A DNA stretch of 64,000 nt. It comes from Thinopyrum elongatum. Taxonomy: Eukaryota; Streptophyta; Magnoliopsida; Poales; Poaceae. The first letter of the stretch is position 1. Every line of letters begins with the position of its first letter. Made by a program: the position numbers and the translations under genes. A model generated the notes under the pieces. That model saw nothing but the letters and a program-made list of their open reading frames with translations, had not been told where the DNA came from and ran no database searches. Positions 1-10,913 of the stretch are shown piece by piece. The DNA lies in the NCBI GenBank assembly GCA_011799875.1, contig CM022298.1:289264395-289328394 (forward strand), read 5' to 3'.

Positions 1-790
1 ACGGAAAGCCTGTTAAGGGCTTGTTCGCATATAGCCCATTTACAGCCCGCTAACTCACGGCCTGTTATGGCCTATCTGAATTGGGCCCAGTAGCGTCATT
101 TGGGCCATCCAATATGATTCCAGCCCGTTGTAACTTCCGGCCCATGTATGGCCCATGATGTCTTTCGGCCCATACGAGGCCCTTTGTAACTCTAGGCCCA
201 TTAAAGGCCCGTGGTGAAACTGGCCCATAATGAACAGTGTATCGCTTTACACCCATTAGCAACAGATTATTCCGTTGGGCCGTTTCTAGCCCGTGTTACC
301 TTTCGACCTTCTAAGGGCCCATTTATTCTTCGGCTCATTTCCAGCATTCGGTTACTTACGGTCCGTTACTGGCCTGTTCCGCTTGTGGGCCAAATTCAGC
401 CCGTGGTTACAGTCGACCCATTTGTGGCCCGTTAACCCGTTGGGCTGTTTTCATAGCGTCATCAAATACGGCCCATTAACGACCCGTGATGCCTGTCGAT
501 AGAATTTAGCCCATTATACATTTCGGCCTATTAACGGCCCGTTATGGTCGGGCCATAAACACACGATTTCCACTCTAGCCCATTTACGACCCATTTTGCG
601 GACTATTATTGGTCCATGAATAGTACGCCCCATGTTTAACCAATCGATCATACGGCCCGTAGAAGGCCCATTGATTATACGGCCCGTCGAGGGCCCATGG
701 ATCCTACGGCCCATAGGAGGCCCATGGTCACTACAGCAGGTTGCAGGACCATGGTTAGTCTGTATGTTGCCCATGGTTATTGTGTCCTAG
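1..790. repeat. GGCCCA/GGCCCG motif array (probable transposon subterminal repeat)
   Basis: This stretch is built of short degenerate units, spaced roughly 20 to 50 bases, each centred on GGCCCA, GGCCCG or their complements TGGGCC and CGGGCC. The tightest run lies at 650-725, where the motif recurs about every 15 to 20 bases. No reading frame here looks coding. Dense variable subterminal motif arrays are typical of plant CACTA and Mutator transposons, so this is probably one end of the element holding the decayed gene at 1084-7053; that link is inference, as the terminal inverted repeat lies outside the window. Confidence 0.55.
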
Positions 791-904
791 TTATAAAAAA
801 TAGGTTATTGTGGCCTCTAGAAAAACACAGAAAAAGAACTGCAGTGACTACAAGCAAACAACTAAACAAAACAATAAGGAAATAAATAAGCAAGCAACTA
901 ACGC

Positions 905-1022
905 TAGGCTATTACACATATTACATCCACTGGGCATCAAAGTTTGCCACCAGTGCAAATATAGGGAACAAAGCAGCATATCACATACACTGATTGTCAA
1001 AGTTGGCGACCAGTGCAAATAA
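905..1022. repeat. 60-bp direct repeat, two copies
   Basis: Two diverged copies of a 60-base unit, both ending in CAGTGCAAAT (951-960 and 1011-1020). They lie just downstream of the stop codon of the minus-strand exon at 1084-1506, where a 3' untranslated region would be. Nothing else is recognisable in 791-1083. Confidence 0.6.
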
Positions 1023-1083
1023 ACGCCGTAGCAAAACAAGTCCAGAACAGAAACCACTTCAGAAGAGCTCAAGAAACAATATT

Positions 1084-1506
1084 CTAGGTACCCAGCATGT
1101 TGGCAAGATGCTTAGCAAGCTTATTAACTTTCTCTTGTTTAGCGCTTAAATCCTCTAGCGCTTGCTGTTGCACCAGAAAGTATGCATCTGAATTATGCAG
1201 GGACTTCCTCAGTCCTTCGGCTTTGTGTCGCGGCACATCTGATCGATGTCTTTCAACTTGAAGTTGAGACTCAAGAAGACGAACTAATTCAAGCAGCGAG
1301 TTCGAAGAGCTTGTGCCAGCAGTAGTGGCCAGTAACTCAAACACTACATCAAGACAGGACTTTGGGGTTGCCTCACTGTCGTCAAGATAGTTTTTATCAG
1401 CTTTCTTGGAGACCAACAGGGATGTCTCACTATCTTGAACCTTATCTGCATTACTTCCTTTACCATTGCATAACGGGCTACTCTGCTCCAATATTTTGTC
1501 CGCATT
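1084..1506 (-). pseudogene. Terminal exon of the duplicated-exon gene, coiled-coil C-terminus
   Basis: The acceptor reads CTTTTAG immediately before 1506, and the frame stays open for about 140 codons to a stop at 1084. The second half is rich in Leu, Glu, Gln and Lys with heptad-like spacing, including an LLELVRLLESQLQVE segment, and would form a coiled coil; the first half is Ser/Asp/Lys-rich. This is the best preserved part of the gene, with no internal stop. Function unknown; a dimerisation region is the most that can be suggested. Confidence 0.45.
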
Positions 1507-1989
1507 CTAAAAGAGAAACAAGCAGACACATCACAGGTTTACCATGTTGTATATGAAACTCATTTTGGTAAATCAGTTCAGTAGTAAAGTGGATAGGATA
1601 ACAACATGAAACAAACATATATCTATGTACCATGGTCACTGTATGGTCTATATCATTCTAGTTTTTGTTGCCAAATCAAGTTACAGACACAGTTCAAATA
1701 ATATCTGTTTAAGACAAAGCAGCATAGATAGAATATAAGTGTGGGAAACTACACGGCGATAACAACACTTGTAATGTGCATGACATGAGAACATAACTGT
1801 TTATTCAATTGAAACTGAAATCAACATAGAGCAAGTTACAACAGCAAACCAGTTAAAGAAACAGGTTTAAAACATACCTGTTGCGCCATTGGAGTTTCAA
1901 TTCCATCCTTCCAATTTGAAAATAGTTGGTATGAGTAAATACAGTGATGCAAGAGCAAAGGAGTATGAACCATAGCTACAGAACCTGAC

Positions 1990-2352
1990 CTGAGAACAAT
2001 TCTTCTTCTGCTTTAAGCATTGAGTTGGGGTTCGGAGTGGTGGTCCTCGTGCTTTGGGCACTGCAGTTGCCTTACTAACTGCTCATGTTTGGGTGCTCTG
2101 TGGTGGAGACAGTGTTGTGTCAACTGGAACTGGGTTACTATCTGCTGGGGTTGGGGTTAGACGGGGTGTAGTTGGTTCTCTGTCCAACTGGGTAGGGGTA
2201 CCATCTGCGAGAGTATGGGTTATGTGTGGTGGGGCTGGTCCTTGGGAAAGTACAACCGTGGTTCTATCTGCATCGACTGGTAGCACTATCTTTTCTGTGG
2301 ACCGTGTTGTTACTCCCATGGATACTTCCATCACCCCCTCCAATTCAAATGG
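1990..2352 (-). pseudogene. Pro/Thr-rich exon of the same gene
   Basis: Acceptor TTTATCAG lies before 2352 and donor CTCAG/GTCAG at 1990. It begins with PFELEGVMEVS, closely similar to the start of the downstream-numbered exon copies (PFEAVMEVSGVKTRSSEQ at 3130 and PFDTVMEKSGVK at 3617), followed by a Pro/Thr-rich stretch found only here. One in-frame TGA lies near 2080. The shared start shows this exon belongs to the same duplicated series. Confidence 0.4.
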
Positions 2353-2449
2353 CTGATAAACAAGAAAAGTAATTGAATGTACAGACATTATATGATAGAC
2401 AGATGCAATGGATAGTGGGGAATAAAAGAGGGCATGAAATAATTCACAT

Positions 2450-2860
2450 TTATGTTGTCTAACCAAACAGGATAACATGACACAATTTCACACATATGAT
2501 GGCTAACTAAACAGGATAGCATGACACAATTTCACATATATGATGGCTAACTAAACAGGATAGAAAGACATAATTCAAAATATGATGACTATGTAAACAG
2601 GATGTCATGATATAACTATATGATGTGTTTATTAAATAGGTTGGCATGCCATAATTCACATAAATGCCGCCTATGGAAACATGATAGCATGATATAATTC
2701 ACGGATAGAATGACATAATTCAAAATATGATGACTGTAAACACTAAACATGATGAGATGATATAACTATATGATGTCTTTATTAAATGGGTTGGCATGCC
2801 ATAATTCAGATAGAAGCTGTCTATGTAAACATGATGGCATGATATAATTCAAATATATGA
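2450..2860. repeat. Degenerate intronic minisatellite (ATAATTCACATATATGATG type)
   Basis: Imperfect units of roughly 45 to 55 bases built around ATAATTCACATATATGATG and AACAGGATAGCATGA recur at least eight times. The same motif reappears in the neighbouring introns at about 3200-3360 and 3690-3810. The units sit in introns of the minus-strand gene and were copied together with its exons. Confidence 0.6.
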
Positions 2861-2981
2861 TTTATATATATACTAAGCAAGTAAGCAGATGGCAATCGCA
2901 TATATGATGTAAAAACTAAGTAATGCAAGACAACATATGCATGATATGAGTAATATAACCCTGCCTAGTATGAGCATAGAC

Positions 2982-4080
2982 CTGAGGGGGAAATAGGACT
3001 GGTCATCTGTCTCTGAATCCTCCTCTGAGGAGCTATCTTTAACCAGCAAGATGTCTACTTCAGCAGGTAGCATTGTCTGCTCTGAGGACCTTGTTTTCAC
3101 TCCAGATACTTCCATCACCGCTTCAAATGGCTGATGCACAGGAAGAGTAGTTAAATATACAAACGTTGTCGACAAATGGAATGTGTAATACAAAAAAAGG
3201 GTAGCATGATATAATTCACATATATGATGATTGGCTAAACAGCATGGCATTGCATAATTCACATATATAATGCCTTGCAACAAGATAGCATTGCATAATT
3301 CACATATATAATGTCTTGCAACAAGATGGCATTGCATAATTCACATATATGGTAATTAGACACTAAACATGTGGCATTCACACAAAGCATGTCTAAACTA
3401 AGCAAATGACATAGCAATGCAAGACACCATATGCACGATATGAGCAACATAACCCTGCCAAGTTAGAGCATACACCTCGGGGGGGGGGGGATAGGACTGG
3501 TCATCTGTCTCTGAGGAGCTATCCGTAACCAGCGAGATATGCGCTTCATCAGATAGCATTGTTTGCTATGAAGACCTTTTTTTTCACTCCAGATTTTTCC
3601 ATCACCGTGTCAAATGGCTGATGCAGACGAAGAGTAGTTGAATGTACTAACATTGTTGACAAATGTAATACGTAATGAAAAAAAAGGTTGGCGTGATATA
3701 ATTCACATATAAGATGACTGGCTAAGCAGGATGGCATTGCAAAATTCACATATATAATGCCTGGCTAAACAAGATGGCGTTGCATAATTCACATATACGA
3801 TATAGAAACTAAACAGATGGCATTCACACAAAGCATGTCTAAACTAAGCAGATGACATATTTGATGTATAAAGTAAGCAATGCAAGGAACCATATGGATG
3901 ATATGACCAACATCAGCATGCCAAGTTAGAGCGAAGACCTCAGGGGGTAAATAGGAGTGGTTTGCTCCTTCTGAATCCCCCTCGGAACAGTTATCTTCCT
4001 CTTGATTACAATCTGAAATGGGTGGAGGGGGCTGCCTTTGCGCCCACCATGGAGCGACGTCTGCATGAAATTTTATTGCC
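2982..4080 (-). repeat. Triplicated exon-intron unit
   Basis: Three successive copies of an exon with its flanking intron lie head to tail at a spacing of about 490 and 460 bases: exons 2982-3130, 3476-3617 and about 3939-4080. Each ends at a comparable donor (CTCAG/GTCTA, CCGAG/GTGTA, CTGAG/GTCTT). The first two begin after CAG with a codon series for PFxxVMExSGVK; the acidic Ser/Glu/Asp tail (for example SSSEEDSETDDQSYF) is kept in the first and third. The middle copy has a stop after the ANNAI codons and a run of G at its donor side. These were tandem duplications inside a gene, followed by separate decay. Confidence 0.55.
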
Positions 4081-4511
4081 ACGCAAGGCTCGTCTCTTTT
4101 GCTCTACATGTTTAGTTCCATTGTGTACAATAACTGACATGCATAGGAATAAAACATAGTGAGATTATGTAAGGAGTGCATGCAGAAATCTAGATTGATG
4201 GTAGCAACCTGTGGATAGACCCAAAACTAATGATAGCAGGTAGATAATGGCTTCAGTTAAAAAATACAGATAATGGCTTCTTTATTGTTTGTTTCCCACC
4301 CAACATGAAATTCATAGTAGACAACAGAGATTAACCAGATAGTAGACAGATACTATTGATTGCGGCCCCGATATGTACCCCACAACCATTTAAAAACTCA
4401 AGTTTGAGCATTAGTTTGGAGCTGACTCAGTGTCTAATAGGTGAACAGGACGATAAAGTAACATGTAATATTAAGCGATGCATAACATAAGCAGACACGA
4501 AAGAGTGCGAC

Positions 4512-4737
4512 CTCTCTTGCGGACCCATGTAGTCCTCAAGGTCATCTGCTCAGTTGATGATGGTAATGTAGTTGTTGTGGCTGCCGGTGGCGGGGAAGAA
4601 GATCTGAGGCGGCGAAAGACAGTCTGGAGGGCGGATCCCTGCTGTGGTGGACCTTTCTGTCGTTGGAGCAGCTGAGGTGGGGTGGACGACGGCGCGGCAG
4701 GAGTGGGATAAACCACACAAGGTTTTCTTTGACAACT
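4512..4737 (-). pseudogene. Exon copy (AAP..PQIFFP type) with premature TGA
   Basis: The frame reads VVHPTSAAPTTERST, then PPQIFFPATGSHN, then a TGA, then ADDLEDYMGPQER up to donor AGAG/GTCGC at 4512. It aligns with the exon at 5508-5693 (VVHLTGAAPMMKPS ... APKIFFPFSDYH ... NDAEIDMASPKR). The stop replaces a codon that is open in the other copy. About 770 bases of AT-rich intron separate the two, without other features. Confidence 0.4.
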
Positions 4738-5507
4738 ATCTGTAAGAGAAGTAATTTTGTAAGGGCTCATTTGAATTGGAGGATTCTAACAATGCAGGGA
4801 TAGGAAATACACAATAATAGGATAGGAATGCATGTGCAAAACAGAGAATTTAAAATCACAGGATTTCTGTCAATCTGGTGATTAGTTCACAGGAATTGGA
4901 AGGTCACAGGAATGCAAAGAAGCATGGTGAAATTAAGTCAAACCACAAGAAAATGTACAGTTATAATGCTATTATGCTACTAGCACTTAGTCTTGTTCTT
5001 CATGAATAGGAATTTGAAAAGGAGGGCCAAGTGGATATTAAAATTCCTACGGTTTTTCTTTGAAAGAGACACTAAAGGAACAAATCCTACAGTTTTCATT
5101 TGCTCCATTCCTTTGAACCAAATGCATTAATAGTAGTACCATAGGAAACTTTCCAATTCCTATGTTTTTCCTTCACTTTTCCTTTCAACCACTGGCAATT
5201 CTAGTAGGCAGGCATGAACAGGCAAAAGCCTACACTCCAAAAATGTATTTGTGCTACTTGTACTACTTTGGACCCAGGCCACTGCCCTACTAACTCAACT
5301 CCCAGGCCCATCTACACATGCACAGCTCAAACATGCAGAAATAAATAATGATGGCTTTCGAGAGAGTCCATCACGGATAGCTAAGTTGCCTGGTACCTCA
5401 CTGCTTGTTATATAGGAGAAACTGATTGTATTTCACGTTACTACGTGTGCTCAGTGGACAATATATATAACATGTAGAGTAAAAAAGCGATGCAGCAAGT
5501 GTACAAC

Positions 5508-5693
5508 CTCTTTGGCGAAGCCATGTCGATCTCAGCATCATTGGGTTGGTCGCTGAGGATGATGCAGCTGATGTGGTAGTCGGAGAAGGGGAAGAATATC
5601 TTAGGTGCCTGGAGATGAAGCCAAGGGTACTGCTCCACTGCGATGGACGGTTTCATCATTGGAGCAGCTCCGGTGAGGTGTACGACGGTGAGG
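5508..5693 (-). pseudogene. Exon copy (AAP..PKIFFP type), open
   Basis: Acceptor CTTCAG precedes 5693 and donor AGAG/GTTGT follows 5508, leaving a 62-codon open exon. Key features are VVHLTGAAPMM near the start and DMASPKR at the donor. It is the least damaged member of a set of three related exons (also 4512-4737 and the 3' part of 6698-7053, which ends with a comparable donor). Confidence 0.4.
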
Positions 5694-5819
5694 CTGAAGC
5701 AGGACAAGAGAGACAACGTTAACCTGAAGTGGTATTCTAATACCATCTCCGATAGATGATGTAAAATACATAACCAAAAAGTGCTAGATGTAAAATACAT
5801 CAGCCGCTCATCTCTGAAC

Positions 5820-5915
5820 TTAACTGTCAAAACTGAATTTAACTGTCGAAACTGAATTTTACTGTTGAAACTGAATTTTGCTATCGAAACTGAATTTTAC
5901 TGTTGAAACTGAACG
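5820..5915. repeat. Short tandem repeat, ~18-bp unit
   Basis: About five imperfect copies of a unit resembling GAAACTGAATTTTACTGTT lie between two exons of the minus-strand gene. No coding potential is seen. Confidence 0.6.
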
Positions 5916-6002
5916 CACTAGTAGCAGAAAAGCAGTGCACTAATAGTTTTGGCCACTCGAGCACTAGTTGTAGAGTAGAAGTGATCTAAATCGGTAGCCG
6001 CT

Positions 6003-6560
6003 CTAGCAGGGACCGTACTACCACATAGCAGCCGGGGCAGAGCAGCAGCACCGCCCAGAGCTGTAGCGAGTGCGAGAGCCAGAGCAGCTGGTCGTGTAGC
6101 AGCATCTCGGGTAGCAGCAGCAGGAGCTCGAGTGAGAGCCAGAGCTGCTGCTCATGCAGCAGCAGCGTGAGCAAGAGTAGAGTAGCAGCAGCGCCCAGGG
6201 CAGCAGCGCATGTGAGAGCCAGGGCAGCTTGTCGTGTAGCAGCATCTCGGGTAGCAGCAGGAGCTCGAGCGAGAGCCGGAGCTGCTGCTCATGCAGCAGC
6301 ACTGCGAGCAAGAGTAGAGCAGCAGTGCAAGCAAGAGCAAGAGCAAGAGCAAGAGCAGCAGCAAGAGCAAGAGCCAGAGCAGACCAGGTAGGGGACCGAG
6401 AGCAAGAGCCAGAGCAGCAGCGTGAGCAAGAGCCAGAGTAGACCAGGCAGGGGATCGAGAACAAGAGCAGACCAGCAGCGCGAGCGAGAGCCGAAGCAGC
6501 AGCAGCAGGGCCAGCGAGAGCCGGAGCAGCAGCAGCAGCTCCGACTGATGTGGACGTCGC
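6003..6560. repeat. GC-rich low-complexity array (AGCAGC / GAGCAAGAGC)
   Basis: A dense mix of AGCAGC, GAGCAAGAGCAAGAGC and GAGAGCCAGAGCAGC. A longer unit of about 150 bases, with CATCTCGGGTAGCAGCAG and GCTGCTGCTCATGCAGC inside, occurs twice (about 6075-6170 and 6220-6315). Several frames are open only because the repeat lacks stops, giving Leu/Ala/Ser/Cys-rich or Arg/Ala/Glu-rich translations. It may include part of an exon entered by the acceptor CTCACAG before 6652, but the coding frame cannot be fixed. Confidence 0.65.
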
Positions 6561-6697
6561 TGCCGAGGGAGCGACACCATGGAGGAAGTGGTCGGCGACG
6601 CCGCCATAGATGGAGCCACGCCATGGCGGCTCGGTACCGAGCACCGGCAGCACTGTGAGATCGAATCAAGAAGAAAATGCACCGATTAGTGTGGAAC

Positions 6698-7053
6698 CTC
6701 TTTGGTGGCACTGATTAGGCCTCAGCTTCATCCGAGGAATCGGTGATGGTGCTGCTCTTCCAGTGGTGCTGGTGAAGACGGCGCTGTGTGAATGGAGGTG
6801 GCGCGAAAGACGAGGCGAACATCGGGGCAGCTCCTTGGAGGAGGACGGGGTGGCTGAACCGGCGGGACGACGAGATCGACGATGGATCCTCATCCGGTGC
6901 GGTGGATGAGGGACGTCGAGCTATTGCGGTGGACGATGTCGTCGGGCAAGAGGCTCCGGCTGGGTGGCGGACGAAGGAGGGTGTGGGGCTTCGCGGGTTT
7001 TCGCAGCCTTGGTGTACGAATGGGGGGCGGAGGGGATGGGAGGGGGGAACCAT
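6698..7053 (-). pseudogene. Putative first exon of the duplicated-exon gene
   Basis: An ATG at 7053 opens a Pro/Ser-rich frame (MVPPSHPLRPP...) with GAAPMFASS near the middle and TDSSDEAEA near the end, then a TAA a few codons before donor AGAG/GTTCC at 6698. The GAAPM and the donor-proximal VPPKR match the exons at 5508 and 4512, so this is a third member of that exon family. The TAA suggests that the copy is inactive. Start choice is uncertain; no clear TATA box lies upstream. Confidence 0.35.
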
Positions 7054-7577
7054 GGCTTAGGGACGCGCTTGTCTGACATGTGGGTTAAGTTACGAAAGTA
7101 GCCCCACCAATTTGAACTAGGTGGTTCTTTCGGTTCAGGGGTATCACGGGAATTTTGCTTGTCGGGATTTCGCAGGAGTTGGGAGTTTTCGCGCACGTTG
7201 TAATTTTGGGATAGCAAGGCGCAGGTTTAGATGGAGGGAATTTTAGGAGCACAATGAGACAAAGAGATATCTTAAAATTTTGGGATAACAAGGCGCGGGT
7301 TGAAATTTCCGGACAAGCCTAACGTATACTGTACCAAATCAATTCGCACTTCCCTCGATGAAAAAACCAAAAAGAAATCAATTTGCACCACACAAGAGAG
7401 TCTAGTCCCGTTTTACTGTATTAGTTACTAGAAATGCCATTCAAAACTTTGAATCCATGTTATGTTCAATTAAAATATTTCGCTGCGTGTATAATGCATG
7501 CAACCTACTACTTAAATGAACATTTTAGTGCATTCCAAACGTATATACTACCACTTCAATATGAACTAAATTTGAAT

Positions 7578-7700
7578 TCATTTCTCTATTTGAATAAGAT
7601 CTACAATCATGATTGTTGTCAAGTTAAACCATTTGAATTCGTTTCTCTATTTTAATAAGATCTATAATCATCATTATTGTCAAGTTAAACCATCATTTCT
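7578..7700. repeat. ~62-bp tandem repeat, two copies
   Basis: Two adjacent copies of a unit containing TTTCTCTATTTGAATAAGATC and TTGTCAAGTTAAACCAT. The surrounding 7054-8290 is AT-rich, contains no convincing gene, and holds this and the repeat at 7925-8140. Confidence 0.6.
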
Positions 7701-7924
7701 ATATTATCTTCACAGCACACCACATGATTGCTGTCGAGTTAGATATGAACTATGTGTACTATATGAACTCGAACTCAATTTTTTGAATCCACTTTATGTT
7801 GATTTCAAATCACGGTACATTTCAAGCTCTAGCTAGATCTTCATAATCTAAACTGTGTCTCATATGTATAATGTGTTTATCACATAATGTATGGTACCCC
7901 GCCCCCTACGCCTACAAGTACTTA

Positions 7925-8140
7925 GCTATGAGTTGCAAATGCCACACATTATCACAAATTCAAAGAAAATGCGAGATTGTTCGATATATAGTATGGTTTA
8001 GATTGTTCGATATTTAGTTGTGAGCTGCAAACGCCACACATTATCACAAATTCAAATAAAATGTGAGATTGTTCGATATATAGTATGGTTTAGATTGTTC
8101 GATATTTAACTGTGAGTTGCAAACGCCATGCATTATCACA
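7925..8140. repeat. ~108-bp tandem repeat, two copies
   Basis: Two highly similar adjacent units carrying GCCACACATTATCACAAATTC, GAGATTGTTCGATATATAG and GATTGTTCGATATTTA, followed by a partial third start (TGAGTTGCAAACGCCATGC). Confidence 0.7.
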
Positions 8141-8290
8141 TTACAGTATAACATGTCCAAAACCACACCACGCGTATCACCGCTATATTCATGCATGCAT
8201 AGGTTTATAACACCATGATCTCTTATTCAAATATATGAATCCACTTCCATATCGAATTATGATCTTTGGTAGTCTCTTACACCCACACAA

Positions 8291-8670
8291 TCCTCTAACC
8301 TTTGTAGCTAGCACTAACTTTCTTTCGTGCATGCACATGTCTTCCTCGCCCTCCCCCTCCCTCAGCATTCTATCCATCGCGCACATTCATTTTTTTTCTT
8401 TAGGTCATTCTCCCACGGTCTCCACAACTCCTTCTTTTCGACACACACTAAGCGATAAACCTCTCTAGCGATGTCTGCCTACCACATACACACACACTTT
8501 TCATCTCCTCCTTTGTCTGTCCATGCATGCCTCGTGTCTCTCATACGGTCCCACACACGTGTAAACTCTCGCCCCTCCTTTCATCGATCTCACAATCGCA
8601 CACTCCCCCAATCTAGTAGGCCTCTCGCACAACTCCACCACCCCTCCGACACTCTACCTCTCTCTCTCTA

Positions 8671-8702
<32 letters not shown>

Positions 8703-9122
8703 TCCCAACCTATTTCCCGTCCCTCACTTATGTATGGATGTCGACCGATCTCCCTCAAGACATAGCTAGGTCTCTCCTTCTCAACACATATACGAGTTGA
8801 TCTACCTCTCTAGTTAGGCCCCCCACACACACCGATACATCGAGCGCTCTAGTCATGTCTCCCTGCCACACACAAACTTGCCCTCTGCCCTCTGATGTTC
8901 CGGTAGGTTAGTCGCCCTATATCTTTGACGTGCACACACAATTTCGATGGCTCTCTTCATCGATCTCGCACCCACACACTTGATCCTCTCTTCGACTCTA
9001 TCGATATCTATGACCCCTCCCTCTCTTCTCGTGGATCGCCCCTCTATATATGATATAGATAGGCCTCTATTTCACACACACTGCATGTGTCACATTTTTG
9101 TTTGAGATATCATCGACACATA
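8291..9122. repeat. Segmental duplication, copy 1 (832 bp, CT-rich)
   Basis: This pyrimidine-rich block begins TCCTCTAACCTTTGTAGC and ends near GAGATATCATCGACACA. It is followed directly by a second copy at 9123-10345. It contains (CT)n around 8660-8700 and many CACACA and CTCTCT runs. Open frames here are Ser/Leu/His/Pro-rich products of low complexity, not genes. Confidence 0.75.
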
Positions 9123-10345
9123 TCCTCTAACCTTTGTAGCCAGCACTAACTTTCTCTCGTGCATGCACACACCCTCCTCGCCCTCCCCCTCCCTCAGCAT
9201 TCTATCCATCGCGCAAATTCATTTTTTTTCTTTTGGTCGTTCTCCCACGGTCTCCACAACTCCTTCTTTCCGACACACACCGATTGATAAACCTCTCTAG
9301 CGATGTCTGCCTACCACATACACACACACTTTTCATCTCATCCTTTCTCTGTCCATGCATGCCTCGTGTCTCTCATACAATCCCACACACGTGTAAACTC
9401 TTGCCCCTCTTTCCATCGATCTCACAATCGCACACTCCTCCCCCCTATCTAGTAGGCCTCTCGCACCACCTCCGAGCTCCATCCCTCTCTCTCTATCCAT
9501 CTCTCAGGGCCTTATTTGTCTCTAACAAATGGATGTACACCGACCGATCTCCCACTATACATATAGCTAGCTAGGTCGTTTATAACTCATTTCCCCACGC
9601 GTCGATCGATCTACCTCATTAGTTATGTCTCTCCCTTCCTCCGAGACACAACAATCGATCTACCGATCTAGTTAGGTCTGCTTACCAAACACATATGGTC
9701 CCCTTCATCATCCATGCATGCCTCCCGACACATCTATCACGTACATGCACACACAGAAACACATCCCCTCTCTTCTTGATATTGCAGTTGTACCCTCAGT
9801 TTGTCTAGTAGGCCTCTCCCACCATCTCCGAGAAGCAACTGCACCACCCCTCCGACGCTCTACATCTCTCTCTCTCCCCCCCCTCTCTCTCTTTCTGTGT
9901 GTGTCCCAACCTATTTCCCGTCCTTCACTTATGTATGGATGTCGACCAATCTCCCTCAAGACATAGCTAGGTCTCTCCTTCTCAACACATATACGAGTCG
10001 ATCTACCTCTCTAGTTAGGTCTCTGCCTCCCCCCTCCCACCCCACACACACATCGATACATCGAGCACTCTAGTCATGTCACCCTACCACACACAAACTT
10101 GCCCTCAACTCTCTGATGTTCCGGTAGGTCAGTCGCCCTATATCTTTGACGTGCACAGACACAATTTCGATGGCTCTCTTCATTGATCTCGCACCCACAC
10201 ACTTGATCCTCTCTTCGACTCTATCGATATCTATGACCCCTCCCTCTCTTCTCGTGGATCACCCCCTCTATATATGATATAGATAGGCCTCTATTTCACA
10301 CACATTGCATGTGTCACATTTTTGTTTGAGATATCATCGAAACAT
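9123..10345. repeat. Segmental duplication, copy 2 (1223 bp, with ~390 bp extra)
   Basis: The first ~340 bases and last ~510 bases match copy 1 closely; the landmark TGTCCCAACCTATTTCCCG lies at 8701 and 9902. The offset grows from 832 at the left to about 1224 at the right, so copy 2 has about 390 extra bases (roughly 9470-9850). The extra part itself resembles other parts of the unit (CTAGTAGGCCTCTC, CATCATCCATGCATGCCTC), suggesting a former three-unit array. Confidence 0.7.
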
Positions 10346-10439
10346 ATTCCCACAAATACATTCACGAAATCACCCACCATCACAAAAGACACTCACGAAC
10401 GCACACACCATCTCTCTAGGTTTGTATCTCTCTCACACA

Positions 10440-10660
10440 TAGCCATGTAGGTGGGGGACGTGCATGAAGAGAAGAGGTGCACGCACTGCGCATGTACTCC
10501 CGTCTCTTTCCCAACCACACCAGCGTGGGTACACAGTGGAGCTCATTTCTGTACGAAAAGGCAGCCACATGGTAATTTGACATGTGTACTGGTTGTCCAC
10601 TTGATGGAGGATCGTGTACCATGGGTGAACAAACAAATTGCGACTTGACATGTTATTTAA
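10440..10660. repeat. Promoter-like block, copy 1
   Basis: Shares GAGAAGAGGTGCA, CCCAACCACAC and GTGGAGCTCATTTCTGTACGA with the block at 11878-12075, and its later part (GATCGTGTACCATGGGTGAAC) resembles 13895-13915. In the second copy this sequence lies directly upstream of a TATA box and a gene-like region, so it may be a duplicated promoter; that is inference. Confidence 0.5.
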
Positions 10661-10744
10661 AAAAAGAGGCAGACCATGTGGGGCCTACCTTGGAGGCAAG
10701 GCTCTATACACTAGAGATGCTCTGTACTACTTTTGATGTGTCCC

Positions 10745-10908
10745 GTCAAGTCGCAGAACGAGGAGAAGCTTGCTTAGTATGCCCTCTCCACCGCCCATGG
10801 GCGGGGTGGCTCGCAGAGTCGCAGGACGAGGAGAACCTTAATTGCTTACTACGCCTATACCCGCTCCCTCGCCCACGAGCGCGGTGGCTCGCAGGACGAG
10901 GAGAAAAT
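10745..10908. repeat. ~80-bp duplication
   Basis: Two imperfect copies containing CGCAGGACGAGGAGAA and GCGGGGTGGCTCGCAG. No coding potential is apparent. Confidence 0.5.
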
Positions 10909-10913
10909 TTTAC

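Larger units (their letters stand above)
1084..7053 (-). pseudogene. Decayed multi-exon gene with duplicated internal exons, inside a probable DNA transposon
   Basis: A chain of minus-strand exons with plausible GT donors and AG acceptors runs from 7053 to 1084: 7053-6698, possibly 6652 onward, 5693-5508, about 4737-4512, about 4080-3939, 3617-3476, 3130-2982, 2352-1990, about 1907-1878 and 1506-1084. Several internal exons are copies of each other. In-frame stops occur in at least three exons (just before the donors at 6698 and 4512, and near 2080), so the copy seems non-functional. The encoded pieces are Ser/Pro/acidic-rich with a coiled-coil C-terminus. I do not recognise the family. The neighbouring GGCCCA array suggests a passenger gene of a transposon rather than a host gene. 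Confidence 0.4.

Noticed and set aside
6018..6711. Leu/Cys/Ser-rich overlapping frames that look like membrane proteins
   Set aside because: They are translations of the AGCAGC/GAGCAAGAGC repeat; three frames are open simultaneously.
8471..10073. Ser/Leu/His-rich plus-strand frames
   Set aside because: Products of CT-rich duplicated sequence, with no consistent frame between the two copies.
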